Shown here: in pieces, positions 33,112-41,391 of the stretch
Position numbering within the stretch: the stretch's first letter is position 1
How the letters are laid out: each line of letters begins with the position of its first letter
Source of the DNA: Chryseobacterium joostei
GTDB lineage: Bacteria; Bacteroidota; Bacteroidia; Flavobacteriales; Weeksellaceae
Reading direction: 5' to 3'
Assembly: GCF_003815775.1 (NCBI RefSeq)
Contig: NZ_CP033926.1
Location: forward strand, 3,224,001-3,288,000
Length of the DNA: 64,000 bases
Notes under the pieces: generated by a model
Told to the model about the DNA's origin: nothing
Database searches by the model: none
What the model saw: only the letters and a program-made list of their open reading frames with translations
Made by a program: the position numbers and the translations under genes

Positions 33112-34002
33112 ATGAGAAGCTATACAGCAAACAAAAACGAGGAAAACCGCGACAGGATAAAGAGTGCAATACTCTCTATTCTTATTTGGTGTGCCATTTT
33201 GCTTTTTGTTTTTTTATATAAATTAAAACCTGAACTGGATAAAGATCCGGAAGTTATTACTACCATGTTGGTGAACTTCGGAGACAACAGGAACGGAAAA
33301 GGTATTGAAGAACCTGCTGAGCAACCCGGAAGTTTAGCCGCTGCGACAGAAGAGGTGACACCAGAGCCTGTAGAAACTCCAGTTACAGAAACAAAGACAG
33401 TGGTAAAGCCAGAACCCGTCCCTGTACCTGAGCCAAAGAAAATTGAGGCAAAGGAAAAGGTAATCACTGGAAATAATTTAAAAAATACAGTTCCTAAAAA
33501 GGAGGAAGCCAAAAAGACGGAAAAAAAGGAAGCAACCAGTACAGCAGCTTCTAAGAATACTAAAAAAGCAGGAGCAACCACTGCCAATTCTAAAACAGGA
33601 AATGGTGACGGAAAAGGGAATGCGGCTATTGGAAATTTGATTAAAGGAAGAGGAACAAAAGCTGGAAGCCAAGGAACAGGAGATGGAATTGGTAATGCAG
33701 GAGATCCCCTGGGTGGTGACGGAAATGGAGATAGTAAGGTAGGAATTGACAGAAAGCTTGTTGGATATATTCCGGGGACGATGGGACGAGGAGGATCACA
33801 GCCCTCTCACAGCTGTACAGCAAGTGGATCCATTACAATTGCATACACCGTAGATAAAGCCGGAAATGTGGTTTCAGCAAGAAGATCAGGCGGAGTTTCG
33901 GATCCTTGCGTATCATCTACATCCGTATCCTGGGTTAAGAAGTATGTAAAAGCAGAAAAAGCCAATACATCTTCCACCGGATCTTATAAAATTACATTCT
34001 AA
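33112..34002 (+). CDS. TonB-like energy transducer, 296 aa
   Basis: N-terminal membrane anchor (about residues 18-40, ILSILIWCAILLFVFLYKL), then a long Pro/Glu/Lys-rich spacer (about 65-160) and a Gly/Asn/Asp-rich linker (DGKGNAAIGN, GDGIGNAGDPLGGDGNGD), ending in a C-terminal domain ITIAYTVDKAGNVVSARRSG. The C-terminal domain is like TonB_C but carries extra Cys (SHSCTASG, DPCVSS). It spans the periplasm and contacts TonB boxes of receptors. Its 3' end is at a shared terminator. Confidence 0.85.
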   Translation: MRSYTANKNEENRDRIKSAILSILIWCAILLFVFLYKLKPELDKDPEVITTMLVNFGDNRNGKGIEEPAEQPGSLAAATEEVTPEPVETPVTETKTVVKPEPVPVPEPKKIEAKEKVITGNNLKNTVPKKEEAKKTEKKEATSTAASKNTKKAGATTANSKTGNGDGKGNAAIGNLIKGRGTKAGSQGTGDGIGNAGDPLGGDGNGDSKVGIDRKLVGYIPGTMGRGGSQPSHSCTASGSITIAYTVDKAGNVVSARRSGGVSDPCVSSTSVSWVKKYVKAEKANTSSTGSYKITF

Positions 34003-34008
34003 AAATAT

Positions 34009-34033
34009 AAAAGCACTTTATTCAAGTGCTTTT
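34009..34033. terminator. bidirectional intrinsic terminator
   Basis: AAAAGCACTT (34009-34018) pairs with AAGTGCTTTT (34024-34033), followed by T-run, between tonB-like and the convergent gene whose last codons it overlaps. Confidence 0.8.
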
Positions 34034-34410
34034 TTTAATTCGTTAATTCTATTGATAATGGGAAGAGCAAAGATTCCACTGGTTTGCAGATATTGCTCAT
34101 AGAACGTTTTTGCTTTATCCTGAAAGTCTTTATTTTGATCTTCTCTGCTCTTAAAGTAGAATAGATTCCCCAACATTTCATAATAGTCTTTATGATCTCT
34201 TTCCTGCCTTTCGTTGACAATGGCAATTATTTCTTCCTTAGTCTTGGAGGAAATCTCTGTAAAGCTCATCTTGAAAATATCTCTCATTAAGGTATCAAAA
34301 TCCAGCTCTTTCTGCATTAAGCTTTCTTCAGGTTTATCCAGAATAAGCTTTTCTAATGCTTGAGTCAATTGGCGGATAAGCCTTAGTGTGAATTCTTTAT
34401 CTGTAATCAT
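34018..34410 (-). CDS. uncharacterised helical protein, 130 aa
   Basis: All-alpha cytosolic protein with a repeated pattern of charged helices; NLFYFKSREDQNKDFQDKAK and TFYEQYLQTSGIFALPIINR in the C-terminal half could form a helical hairpin. It resembles small DUF6483-like proteins, but I am not sure. Its upstream flank is the heptamer array of the four-helix-bundle cassette. Confidence 0.6.
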   Translation of the reverse strand: MITDKEFTLRLIRQLTQALEKLILDKPEESLMQKELDFDTLMRDIFKMSFTEISSKTKEEIIAIVNERQERDHKDYYEMLGNLFYFKSREDQNKDFQDKAKTFYEQYLQTSGIFALPIINRINELKKALE

Positions 34411-34425
34411 AGTGGGGTAATTTTG

Positions 34426-34467
34426 TTGCTAGTTGCTAGTTGCTAGTTGCTAGTTGCTAGTTGCTAG
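34426..34467. repeat. perfect heptamer tandem array (6 x TTGCTAG)
   Basis: Six exact copies of TTGCTAG, immediately downstream (6 bp) of the four-helix-bundle gene stop. It is one arm of an inverted heptamer pair with 34868-34889. Confidence 0.95.
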
Positions 34468-34473
34468 TTTGGG

Positions 34474-34839
34474 TTATGTGTGCCAGCTTAATTGAACGTA
34501 TTTTATAAAGTTATTGATTTTTCCTCCTAAGAGTTTATATTGCTCTGTTTTTTCTTTGAAGTTTAAATTTAATTCAGGATAAAGCCTGTTGATTTTTGAC
34601 AAGTGGCATATCGTTTCATCACAGCTTGCTTGAGAATAAGTGAGAAATCTTATAAAATCACCTTTGTAATTGTTTCTTCCATAGCCTTCTGCAATGTTTG
34701 TGACAACGGAGTCGGCAGATCGTCTTAATTGGCTGCCTAACTCATACAATTCATAGTGGGGTAGCTTGAGTGATAACGAATGTGTTTCAATAAACAACTC
34801 AAAAGCAATATTATAAATATCAAGTTTCTCGTAGCTCAT
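34474..34839 (-). CDS. four-helix-bundle protein, S23/23S-rRNA-IVS type, 121 aa
   Basis: Short all-helical protein with the family pattern: [59 protein letters not shown]. Relatives include the S23 protein encoded in the intervening sequence of Leptospira 23S rRNA and the Avd proteins of diversity-generating elements; both are basic RNA-binding bundles. It is flanked by inverted heptamer repeats (34426-34467 and 34868-34889), so it looks like a cassette inserted between two housekeeping genes. No reverse transcriptase or variable gene is nearby. Confidence 0.87.
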   Translation of the reverse strand: MSYEKLDIYNIAFELFIETHSLSLKLPHYELYELGSQLRRSADSVVTNIAEGYGRNNYKGDFIRFLTYSQASCDETICHLSKINRLYPELNLNFKEKTEQYKLLGGKINNFIKYVQLSWHT

Positions 34840-34867
34840 TAATATCTTTTTTAACGATTAAAAAAAC

Positions 34868-34889
34868 CAGCAACTGCCAACTTGCAACT
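34868..34889. repeat. degenerate inverted heptamer array
   Basis: Reverse complement reads AGTTGCA AGTTGGC AGTTGCT: three degenerate copies of the left array's unit (AGTTGCT) in opposite orientation. It ends 8 bp from the SpmAB-like stop. Confidence 0.65.
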
Positions 34890-34897
34890 TTTTATTA

Positions 34898-36301
34898 TTA
34901 AGCAAAAAATAAATAAGCCAACGCTATTGCAGTAATAACACCCACCAAATCGGCTAGTAGCATAGCGATTACCGTATATCGGGTGTTCTTTATGGCAACG
35001 GCCCCAAAGTATACTGCGATCACATAAAACGTGGTGTCTGAGCTTCCCTGAAGAACTGCGGCTAATTTTCCCTGGAAACTATCTGCTCCGAAAGTTGCCA
35101 TCGTATCAACCATCATTCCTCTTGCTCCGGAACCGGATAAAGGTTTGATTAAGGCTGTTGGAAGTCCGTCTACAAATCTTGGATCCAGGTGAGCTGCATT
35201 GGCAACCCATTTCATTCCATCAATAATAACATCAAAAACACCGGAAGTTCTTAAAAGTGAAATAGCGATCAGCATTCCAACTAAATAAGGAATAATCTTT
35301 ACACAGGTAGTAAACCCCTCTTTAGCCCCCTCAATAAAGGCGTCAAAAACGTTGATCTTCTTATAAACGGCTCCAAGTATGATGGCAAGGAAAATAAAAA
35401 GAATAAGACCGTTGCTTAATATCTTGCTGAAATCATCAAGTTCATCCTTGCTCAATTGTACCAAATACACCACCAATAATCCGATAATTGCTGAGATTCC
35501 ACCTACATAGGCAATAACCACAGGACGGAGAAGATTAATCTTTTGATATAAAGAAACAATAATCATTGCGGCTAGGGTCGCCGCAAAAGTAGCGATCATA
35601 CACGGCAGGAAAATATCAGTAGGAGTTTTTGAACCCATAGAAGCCCTGATGGCAATGATAGATACAGGAATCAACGTCATTCCGCCTGCGTGGAGACAAA
35701 GAAACATAATCTGTGAGTTGCTGGCTGTATCTTTGTTAGGGTTAAGGGTCTGGAGGCTTTCCATAGCCTTTAATCCAAATGGTGTTGCCGCATTATCCAG
35801 TCCAAGAAGATTGGCGCTGAAGTTCATCAGCATATGGCCAAATGCCGGGTGATTTTTAGGAATATCCGGAAATAATTTGGAGAAAAAAGGTTGAATAAAC
35901 CTGCTTAAAAGATTAATTCCTCCTGCTTTTTCAGCAATACTCATGAAACCCATGAAGAGTGTCATGATTCCAATTAATCCAATACAGATTTTTACAGCTG
36001 TTTCTGAGGTTCCGATAACACCATCTGCTTCCTGAACTCGATAAACGCTTACATTCTGCTTTAGTGAATCTGTTTTATAATGAATTCTGCTGTCTGCAAA
36101 ATCATTCTTTTTCATCAGGCTGTCCTTTACAATAGGAGAGAGGGTGGTCATGGGTTGTGATGCAATTTTCACCGTATCACCGCCTTTTCCTACCACCATA
36201 TCATTGAAAATGGTTTTGTAATGGCTTGACGAAATGTATTTTATACTGGCAATGGTAATGGCGATAATAATAAAAGCCGACCAAATTCTGCTGAGAACCA
36301 T
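34898..36301 (-). CDS. SpmA-SpmB fused membrane protein, 467 aa (nucleoside recognition domains)
   Basis: The two parts of spore maturation proteins SpmA and SpmB are joined in one polypeptide. N-terminal half: Gate-like domain with MTLFMGFMSIAEKAGGINLL and AFGHMLMNFSANLLGLDNAA. C-terminal half: DAFIEGAKEGFTTCVKIIPY and SGSGARGMMVDTMATFGAD. About ten or more hydrophobic segments in total. The organism type does not sporulate, so the role is something else, perhaps transport. The fusion is widespread in non-sporulating Bacteroidetes. Confidence 0.87.
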   Translation of the reverse strand: MVLSRIWSAFIIIAITIASIKYISSSHYKTIFNDMVVGKGGDTVKIASQPMTTLSPIVKDSLMKKNDFADSRIHYKTDSLKQNVSVYRVQEADGVIGTSETAVKICIGLIGIMTLFMGFMSIAEKAGGINLLSRFIQPFFSKLFPDIPKNHPAFGHMLMNFSANLLGLDNAATPFGLKAMESLQTLNPNKDTASNSQIMFLCLHAGGMTLIPVSIIAIRASMGSKTPTDIFLPCMIATFAATLAAMIIVSLYQKINLLRPVVIAYVGGISAIIGLLVVYLVQLSKDELDDFSKILSNGLILFIFLAIILGAVYKKINVFDAFIEGAKEGFTTCVKIIPYLVGMLIAISLLRTSGVFDVIIDGMKWVANAAHLDPRFVDGLPTALIKPLSGSGARGMMVDTMATFGADSFQGKLAAVLQGSSDTTFYVIAVYFGAVAIKNTRYTVIAMLLADLVGVITAIALAYLFFA

Positions 36302-36494
36302 TCGATTGATTTAATTGTTTAAACTTATCAAAAATACTTTAAACTGCAAAAGGCACAAAAAAATAAAACACTTAAGCTTTTGAAAATATTTAATTTTCAT
36401 CCAGTGTGTGCTTTTTATGAAGTGTAATATTAATCTTATTTTAGTGTTCTAAAGTCTTATTTTGAATAGCATTTTGTAGTTGAAATAAACGCAT

Positions 36495-37004
36495 TTACTC
36501 TTCCAGATAAACGAGATGTCCCTCAAAATCATCATCCAGATTTTTCAAGACTTTGGCATCATCCATTTTTTTGATTAATCCATCCACAAAGAAGCTTTTT
36601 TCAAAAAACTGACGGTGAATTCCTGGCAGAAGTTCCATAAAGTAATCCATTCCAACTTTATTGTTATGAAGATCCATTTTGGTTTCTAAAGGCTGATTGG
36701 GAAATAACTCTTCATGCATATCCGTTATTTTCTTACAGAAATCCAATGCTTTTTTAGGGGATGAAACCTTGCTGCAATACATAATAATAAAACAGCACCA
36801 AAGTGCGTGCCTGAAAGCGTTTCCTATCCCATTATTGGATGCTGTTGCAGGAAATCTTTTCTGTGCTATTGTGAATGCTTTTACGGTGGCATGAAAGCTG
36901 AGGATTGCGAAAAGAGGATGTGGAAGAATAAGCGATAAAAGACGGATAATCTTTTTAAAGCTCATGCTTCGGATGGTATTGAAAAATATCTTGAAAGTCC
37001 TCAT
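36495..37004 (-). CDS. uncharacterised protein with RHA..DLHNN motif, 169 aa (DUF6973-like)
   Basis: A basic, hydrophobic N-terminal stretch (about 20-45) is followed by NAFRHALWCCF and MDLHNNKVGMDYF, a paired His/Asn pattern I associate with DUF6973-like proteins and with metal-dependent phosphohydrolase-like folds. The function is not known. Its promoter side faces accD; a terminator at 37012-37037 separates the two. Confidence in the family name is low. Confidence 0.62.
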   Translation of the reverse strand: MRTFKIFFNTIRSMSFKKIIRLLSLILPHPLFAILSFHATVKAFTIAQKRFPATASNNGIGNAFRHALWCCFIIMYCSKVSSPKKALDFCKKITDMHEELFPNQPLETKMDLHNNKVGMDYFMELLPGIHRQFFEKSFFVDGLIKKMDDAKVLKNLDDDFEGHLVYLEE

Positions 37005-37011
37005 AAATAAA

Positions 37012-37037
37012 AATCTCTCCCCAATTAGAGAGAGATT
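37012..37037 (-). terminator. intrinsic terminator of accD
   Basis: Minus strand AATCTCTC (37037-37030) pairs with GAGAGATT (37019-37012), followed by TTTATTTATG. It lies 21 bp after the accD stop. Confidence 0.65.
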
Positions 37038-37058
37038 GTAATGTTTTTGTTACAGAAA

Positions 37059-37913
37059 TTATGCTTTTACAGCTAATAAATTAACTGTTTTTGCAACAAC
37101 ATCCTGAATTTCAGTTCTTTTTACGATGAAGTCTACAAATCCTTTTTCCTGTAGGAATTCAGATGTCTGGAATCCTTCCGGTAAATCTCTACCGATAGTT
37201 TCACGAATTACTCTTGGTCCTGCAAAACCGATCAAGGCTTTTGGTTCAGCCATGATGATATCAGCTGTCATAGCAAAAGAAGCTGTGATTCCACCAAAAG
37301 TAGGGTCACAAAGGTAAGCGATATACAAAAGTCCCGCTTCTGAAAGCTGAGCAAGTTTAGCCTGTACTTTAGCTAACTGCATTAGGGAATAAGTTGCTTC
37401 CTGCATTCTAGCTCCTCCAGACTGGCAAATGATCATGTACGGAAGTTTGTGTTTGATACAGTAATCCACCGCTCTTCTGATCTTTTCTCCCATTACAGAG
37501 CCTAAAGAACCTCCAATAAAAGCAAAATCCATACAAGAAACCACCATTTCAGTTCCTTTTACAGTTCCTACAGCATTTCTGATAGAGTCTGTAAGCTTTG
37601 TCTTTGCCTTTACCTCTTTTAAACGGTCTTTATAGGCCTTTGTATCCTTAAAGTTTAAGATATCAATACTTTCAACATGGGCATCCAGTTCAGTAAATTT
37701 ACCGCCGTCGAAAAGGATATCAAAAAATTCCGCACTTCCTATTCTCACATGAAATCCATCTTCAGGAGAAACATAGTTATTTCTCTTTAATTCATCGTGT
37801 TCCACAACTTTTCCAGAAGGAGTCTGATGCCAAAGGCCTTTAGGAACATCCTTTTTTTCATCAGTAGAGGTGGTAATGTTTTTTGCTTTTCTTTTAAACC
37901 AGTCGAATGCCAT
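37059..37913 (-). CDS. accD: acetyl-CoA carboxylase carboxyltransferase beta subunit, zinc-ribbon Cys lost
   Basis: Beta subunit of the carboxyltransferase that makes malonyl-CoA for fatty acid synthesis. The crotonase-like core is intact: [67 protein letters not shown]. The N-terminal C4 zinc ribbon of E. coli AccD is degenerate: its two Cys pairs are replaced (TPSGKV and SPEDGFH), leaving no Cys there. The start at 37913 (MAFDWFKRK) is preferred over 37970. AccA is not in the window. Confidence 0.92.
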   Translation of the reverse strand: MAFDWFKRKAKNITTSTDEKKDVPKGLWHQTPSGKVVEHDELKRNNYVSPEDGFHVRIGSAEFFDILFDGGKFTELDAHVESIDILNFKDTKAYKDRLKEVKAKTKLTDSIRNAVGTVKGTEMVVSCMDFAFIGGSLGSVMGEKIRRAVDYCIKHKLPYMIICQSGGARMQEATYSLMQLAKVQAKLAQLSEAGLLYIAYLCDPTFGGITASFAMTADIIMAEPKALIGFAGPRVIRETIGRDLPEGFQTSEFLQEKGFVDFIVKRTEIQDVVAKTVNLLAVKA

Positions 37914-37928
37914 TTTGTATTGTATTAA

Positions 37929-38003
37929 TGTACAGTGTATAATGTAAAATGTATAAAAAACAAAGACCAATTACTTTGCGCTTTATACATTTTACTTTTT
38001 ACA
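37929..38003. repeat. inverted heptamer arrays forming a large hairpin between fbaA and accD
   Basis: TGTACAG TGTATAA TGTAAAA TGTATAA (37929-37956) faces TTATACA TTTTACT TTTTACA (37983-38003). GTAAAATGTATAAA (37944-37957) is a perfect 14-bp match to TTTATACATTTTAC (37982-37995), and CAAAG/CTTTG lies inside. It abuts the fbaA stop (5 bp). Confidence 0.75.
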
Positions 38004-38007
38004 AATT

Positions 38008-39078
38008 TTATTTTAAAGTATCTATATTATTTAAATCTTCAAATGCTTTCACCAATCTTGTAGAGAATGTTTCCTCACCTTTTCTTACCCAAACTCTTGG
38101 GTCATAGAATTTTTTGTTAGGTTTTTCTTCTCCTTCAGGGTTTCCGATTTGAGCTCTTAAATAATCAATATTGTTTACCATATAATCTCTCACTCCTTCT
38201 GTGTATGCAAACTGAAGGTCAGTATCGATATTCATTTTGATTACTCCGTAGTCAATTGCTTCTCTGATCTCTTCCAAAGTAGATCCTGAACCTCCGTGGA
38301 ATACAAAGTTTACCGGCTTAGCGGCCGTTCCGAATTTCTCCTGAACATATTTCTGAGAATTGTCAAGGATTTTTGGAGTAAGAACCACATTTCCTGGCTT
38401 GTAAACTCCGTGTACGTTACCGAATGCAGCAGCAATTGTAAAGTTGTCAGAAATAGCTCTTAATTTTTCATAAGTATAAGCTACATCCTCTGGTTGAGTA
38501 TATAATTTAGAGTTATCAACGTCTGAGTTGTCCACACCATCTTCTTCACCACCAGTTACCCCGATTTCTACTTCAAGAGTCATCTGAAGTTTAGCCATTC
38601 TTTCAAAATATTTAGCTGAAACCTCGATGTTTTCCTCTAAAGGCTCTTCAGAAAGATCTAGCATGTGAGAAGAGTAAAGAGATTTGCCTGTCTGCTTGAA
38701 GAATTCTTCGTTAGCATCCATTAATCCGTCGATCCAAGGAAGTAATTTCTTTGCACAGTGATCCGTGTGTAGAATTACTGTTGCTCCGTAAGCTTCAGCA
38801 AGAGTGTGAATATGTTTTGCCCCCGCAATAGCTCCTAAGATTGCAGACTTTTGTCCGTCGTTGCTTAATCCTTTTCCTGCATTGAAAGCAGCTCCACCAT
38901 TTGAAAACTGGATAATTACAGGAGAGTTTAATTTCGCTGCAGTTTCCATCACAGCGTTTACATTGCTTGATCCAATTACGTTTACTGCAGGTAGTGCAAA
39001 CTTGTTTTCTTTAGCATACTGAAAAATATCAGTAACTAACTGACCTGTGGCAACTCCTGCCGGAAAAATTCTGCTCAT
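38008..39078 (-). CDS. fbaA: class II fructose-bisphosphate aldolase
   Basis: Zinc-dependent aldolase of glycolysis and gluconeogenesis. Motifs: VILHTDHCAKK (zinc His/Asp), EVEIGVTGGEEDGVD, FGNVHGVYKPG (zinc His) and FHGGSGST (phosphate binding), all at expected spacing. 356 aa matches the class IIA type. It is probably transcribed with accD, with the heptamer hairpin between them. A TACCTTTA -7-like box lies upstream on the minus strand at 39129-39122. Confidence 0.96.
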   Translation of the reverse strand: MSRIFPAGVATGQLVTDIFQYAKENKFALPAVNVIGSSNVNAVMETAAKLNSPVIIQFSNGGAAFNAGKGLSNDGQKSAILGAIAGAKHIHTLAEAYGATVILHTDHCAKKLLPWIDGLMDANEEFFKQTGKSLYSSHMLDLSEEPLEENIEVSAKYFERMAKLQMTLEVEIGVTGGEEDGVDNSDVDNSKLYTQPEDVAYTYEKLRAISDNFTIAAAFGNVHGVYKPGNVVLTPKILDNSQKYVQEKFGTAAKPVNFVFHGGSGSTLEEIREAIDYGVIKMNIDTDLQFAYTEGVRDYMVNNIDYLRAQIGNPEGEEKPNKKFYDPRVWVRKGEETFSTRLVKAFEDLNNIDTLK

Positions 39079-39147
39079 GTTTTACTTTTTATTATAAATT
39101 TATTAGGTGTTTAATTTCGTGTAAAGGTAATCATTTTTAAGAAATCA

Positions 39148-40014
39148 TTAATTTCTTTTGTCTCGTCCCCAAAGTAGCTTCTGACGGATGGTTTCGTAGA
39201 AACTCAAATTGTTGGGCTGCACCAAAAGAAGCTGAAAATCGGCTTTCTTGATGATGATTTCCTTATCTGTTTCAATGTGTATCAATCTAGAGTCTAAGGA
39301 AAGAGAGTATTGTGGTACCCGGCTTTCAACTCTGAATTTTATTTCTACCTTGTCATTTACCACTAAAGGCCTTACGTTCAGATTGTGAGGAGCAATAGGA
39401 GTGATGACGAAGTTTTCGTTATTGGGTGAAATGATAGGTCCTCCACAACTTAAAGAGTAGGCAGTAGAACCTGTTGGTGTTGAAATAATTACTCCGTCTC
39501 CCCAGAATACATTTAAAAATTCATTATTAATGTAAGAATCTACCGTGATCATGGAGGTTGTTTCCTTTCTAGACACAGTTACATCATTCAATGCATAAGG
39601 GAAAAATCCTTCCAGATTTGGAGAAACCACTTCAATTACAGAGCGGCGGCTTGTTTTTACATCTCCTTTTAGGATAGAATCCAACTCTTTAAAGGCTTCT
39701 TCTTTAGTGAAAAAGGCAAGAAATCCTAATCTTCCGGTATTTACACCTACTACTGGGATTTCAAGATCTTCAATAAACGTTAAGGAGTTTACAATGGTCC
39801 CATCTCCACCAAAAGTAAAGAAAAGGTCTACCTCCTTGTCTACAAGATCCTGTTTACTGTTGAATGTTTCGAAGATTTTCGAAAATTGAAGAGCTTCAGC
39901 CATTTCATCATACAGAACAGATTTTACACCTCTGGTTTCAAGTTCAGAGATAAACTTGCTTAGATATAAAAAAGTATCAAGATCTTTTTTCTGAGAATAT
40001 ATAGCTGCCTTCAT
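39148..40014 (-). CDS. nadK: NAD kinase
   Basis: Phosphorylates NAD to NADP with ATP. GGDG motif at residues 69-72 (FTFGGDGTIVNSL), then VNTGRLGFL, the C-terminal SPTGSTAYSLSCGGPII block and PHNLNVRPLV. 288 aa is the usual bacterial length. It is downstream of a CBS-domain protein gene with one base between them, so the two form an operon. Confidence 0.95.
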   Translation of the reverse strand: MKAAIYSQKKDLDTFLYLSKFISELETRGVKSVLYDEMAEALQFSKIFETFNSKQDLVDKEVDLFFTFGGDGTIVNSLTFIEDLEIPVVGVNTGRLGFLAFFTKEEAFKELDSILKGDVKTSRRSVIEVVSPNLEGFFPYALNDVTVSRKETTSMITVDSYINNEFLNVFWGDGVIISTPTGSTAYSLSCGGPIISPNNENFVITPIAPHNLNVRPLVVNDKVEIKFRVESRVPQYSLSLDSRLIHIETDKEIIIKKADFQLLLVQPNNLSFYETIRQKLLWGRDKRN

Positions 40015-40015
40015 G

Positions 40016-40669
40016 TTATATTTCTATGAATTTTTGGAAAAAACCAAATCGGTCCTTAAAAAGGTCGGTTTTCTCATCAGAATAATATTTTTCAACAATT
40101 CTGTAGTCATACCGGTCAAACGTTGCGTCTATCGAGGCCAGGTTTTCATTGCTGATCTTTATGGTCACGTGAATTACCTCTTCAGACATAAAGCTGATGA
40201 AGCCTCCATAAAATTTCGAGTTATTACTCTCCACAATATTGGCAATCTCCGTCATTGAATATTTTCTGGCAGGAACTTCCACAGTAAGAATGGCTCCTGA
40301 TTCTGAAAATAAAGGATAACGGGAAAGGTCCTGGAAAATATCCTCACAGGTAATATAGCCCAGATACTTTTCATTCTTGTTGATCACCGGGATCACATTA
40401 GAATTGAATGTATAAAAAAGGCGTATACTATCCATGATGTTATTATCCTCCAGAATGGCAAACCGCTCAATCTGATGATCAAGATCTTTCAAGGTTCCTC
40501 CGTCTTCTTCATATAAAAAGTCCTTGGCAAGGGCTCCATAGAAGTGATGAGATTTCTTGATGAATACATGAGAATATCCGAAATCTTCCAATGTATTTCT
40601 GGCCGACTCGATGGAGTCCGACAGGTTAAAACATGGGAAATCTTTTGAGATATAGTCCTTGATAAACAT
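40016..40669 (-). CDS. CBS-domain protein, 217 aa
   Basis: Two N-terminal CBS units (about 1-60 and 75-130; FNLSDSIESARNTLEDFGYS and VIPVINKNEKYLGYITCEDIF) followed by a C-terminal domain with SMTEIANIVESNNSKFYGG, an ACT-like alpha/beta pattern. Such proteins sense adenine nucleotides or act with partner enzymes; here the neighbour is nadK, 1 bp away, so a regulatory link with NADP synthesis is possible but unproven. Confidence 0.85.
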   Translation of the reverse strand: MFIKDYISKDFPCFNLSDSIESARNTLEDFGYSHVFIKKSHHFYGALAKDFLYEEDGGTLKDLDHQIERFAILEDNNIMDSIRLFYTFNSNVIPVINKNEKYLGYITCEDIFQDLSRYPLFSESGAILTVEVPARKYSMTEIANIVESNNSKFYGGFISFMSEEVIHVTIKISNENLASIDATFDRYDYRIVEKYYSDEKTDLFKDRFGFFQKFIEI

Positions 40670-40753
40670 TGTGCTAATTTATAAAAAATTAAATGAAACT
40701 TTTTCTGAAAACATGATTTTTTTTAAGATCTAACAAAAAAAATGACGCCAAAA

Positions 40754-40784
40754 TTTGTTTGTAAGGAAAAAAAAAGTACCTTTG
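40754..40784 (+). promoter_or_regulatory. consensus orphan promoter of a predicted small RNA
   Basis: TTTG (40754-40757), exactly 19 bp, TACCTTTG (40777-40784): a perfect Bacteroidetes promoter. No plus-strand gene follows before 42797. Confidence 0.65.
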
Positions 40785-40789
40785 TCGCC

Positions 40790-40860
40790 TTTCATTTTTA
40801 CTTTTTATTAGATTTATTTCAAACTGCACTGTCTACTAATGACATATGCAGTTTTTTTAT
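40790..40860 (+). ncRNA. candidate small RNA of about 70 nt
   Basis: The predicted transcript starts near 40790 and ends in a hairpin: AAACTGCA (40821-40828), C, TGTC (40830-40833), loop TACTAAT, GACA (40841-40844), TA, TGCAGTTT (40847-40854), then T7. It is intergenic between two minus-strand genes and contains no ORF; its end overlaps the 3' end of the SPOUT methyltransferase gene. It could act in trans or as an antisense RNA to that mRNA end. Confidence 0.5.
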
Positions 40861-41387
40861 TTTAGGGCCTTTGCAAACTCCCACATCACAATTCCACCAC
40901 ATACACTTACGTTAAGAGAATGTTTGGTTCCAAGCTGCGGAATTTCTAAGAATACATCAATATTAGGCAGTACTTCATCACTTATTCCTTCTACTTCATT
41001 TCCTAAGACTAGGGCATATTTTTTCGATTTATCAATCGTGAAGTCTGTGATCATTTGGCTGCTTGTCGTTTGCTCAATACCGATCACTTCATAGCCTTTG
41101 CTTTTCAGATCAGAGATGGCATTATTTGTGTCCTCTTCATGAGACCAGTCTACACTTTCTGTTGCGCCCAGTGCAGCCTTGTGAATTTCACGATGAGGAG
41201 GTTGCGGAGTAATTCCACAAAGGATTATTTTTTCAATTAAAAAGGCATCTGCCGTTCTGAAAGCTGCACCTACATTGTGCATACTTCGGATATTGTCTAA
41301 AATGATGACCAACGGAATTTTTTCAACTTTCTTAAATGTTTCAACATCTATTCTGTTAAGTTCTTCCAATTTTAGTTTCTGTACCAA
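40857..41387 (-). CDS. SpoU/TrmH-family RNA 2'-O-methyltransferase, 176 aa
   Basis: SPOUT-fold methyltransferase using S-adenosylmethionine. The three family motifs are visible: LDNIRSMHNVGAAFRTADAF (motif 1), ALVLGNEVEGISDEVL (motif 2), and LGTKHSLNVSVCGGIVMWEF (motif 3, trefoil knot). The RNA target (tRNA or rRNA) cannot be set. The start is a TTG at 41387, and no in-frame ATG is near, so TTG or another non-ATG start is likely. Its upstream region is a degraded gene remnant. Confidence 0.88.
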   Translation of the reverse strand: MVQKLKLEELNRIDVETFKKVEKIPLVIILDNIRSMHNVGAAFRTADAFLIEKIILCGITPQPPHREIHKAALGATESVDWSHEEDTNNAISDLKSKGYEVIGIEQTTSSQMITDFTIDKSKKYALVLGNEVEGISDEVLPNIDVFLEIPQLGTKHSLNVSVCGGIVMWEFAKALK

Positions 41388-41391
41388 TGTA

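Noticed and set aside
33120..33823. Long minus-strand frames rich in Ser/Phe across the tonB-like gene
   Set aside because: Shadow frames of a Lys/Glu/Pro-rich spacer; no start context or family.
34426..34467. CRISPR-like array
   Set aside because: Units of 7 bp without spacers are a tandem repeat, not a CRISPR.
36302..36494. Possible small gene between the SpmAB fusion and the RHA..DLHNN protein gene
   Set aside because: 193 bp of AT-rich DNA without a credible frame or structure.
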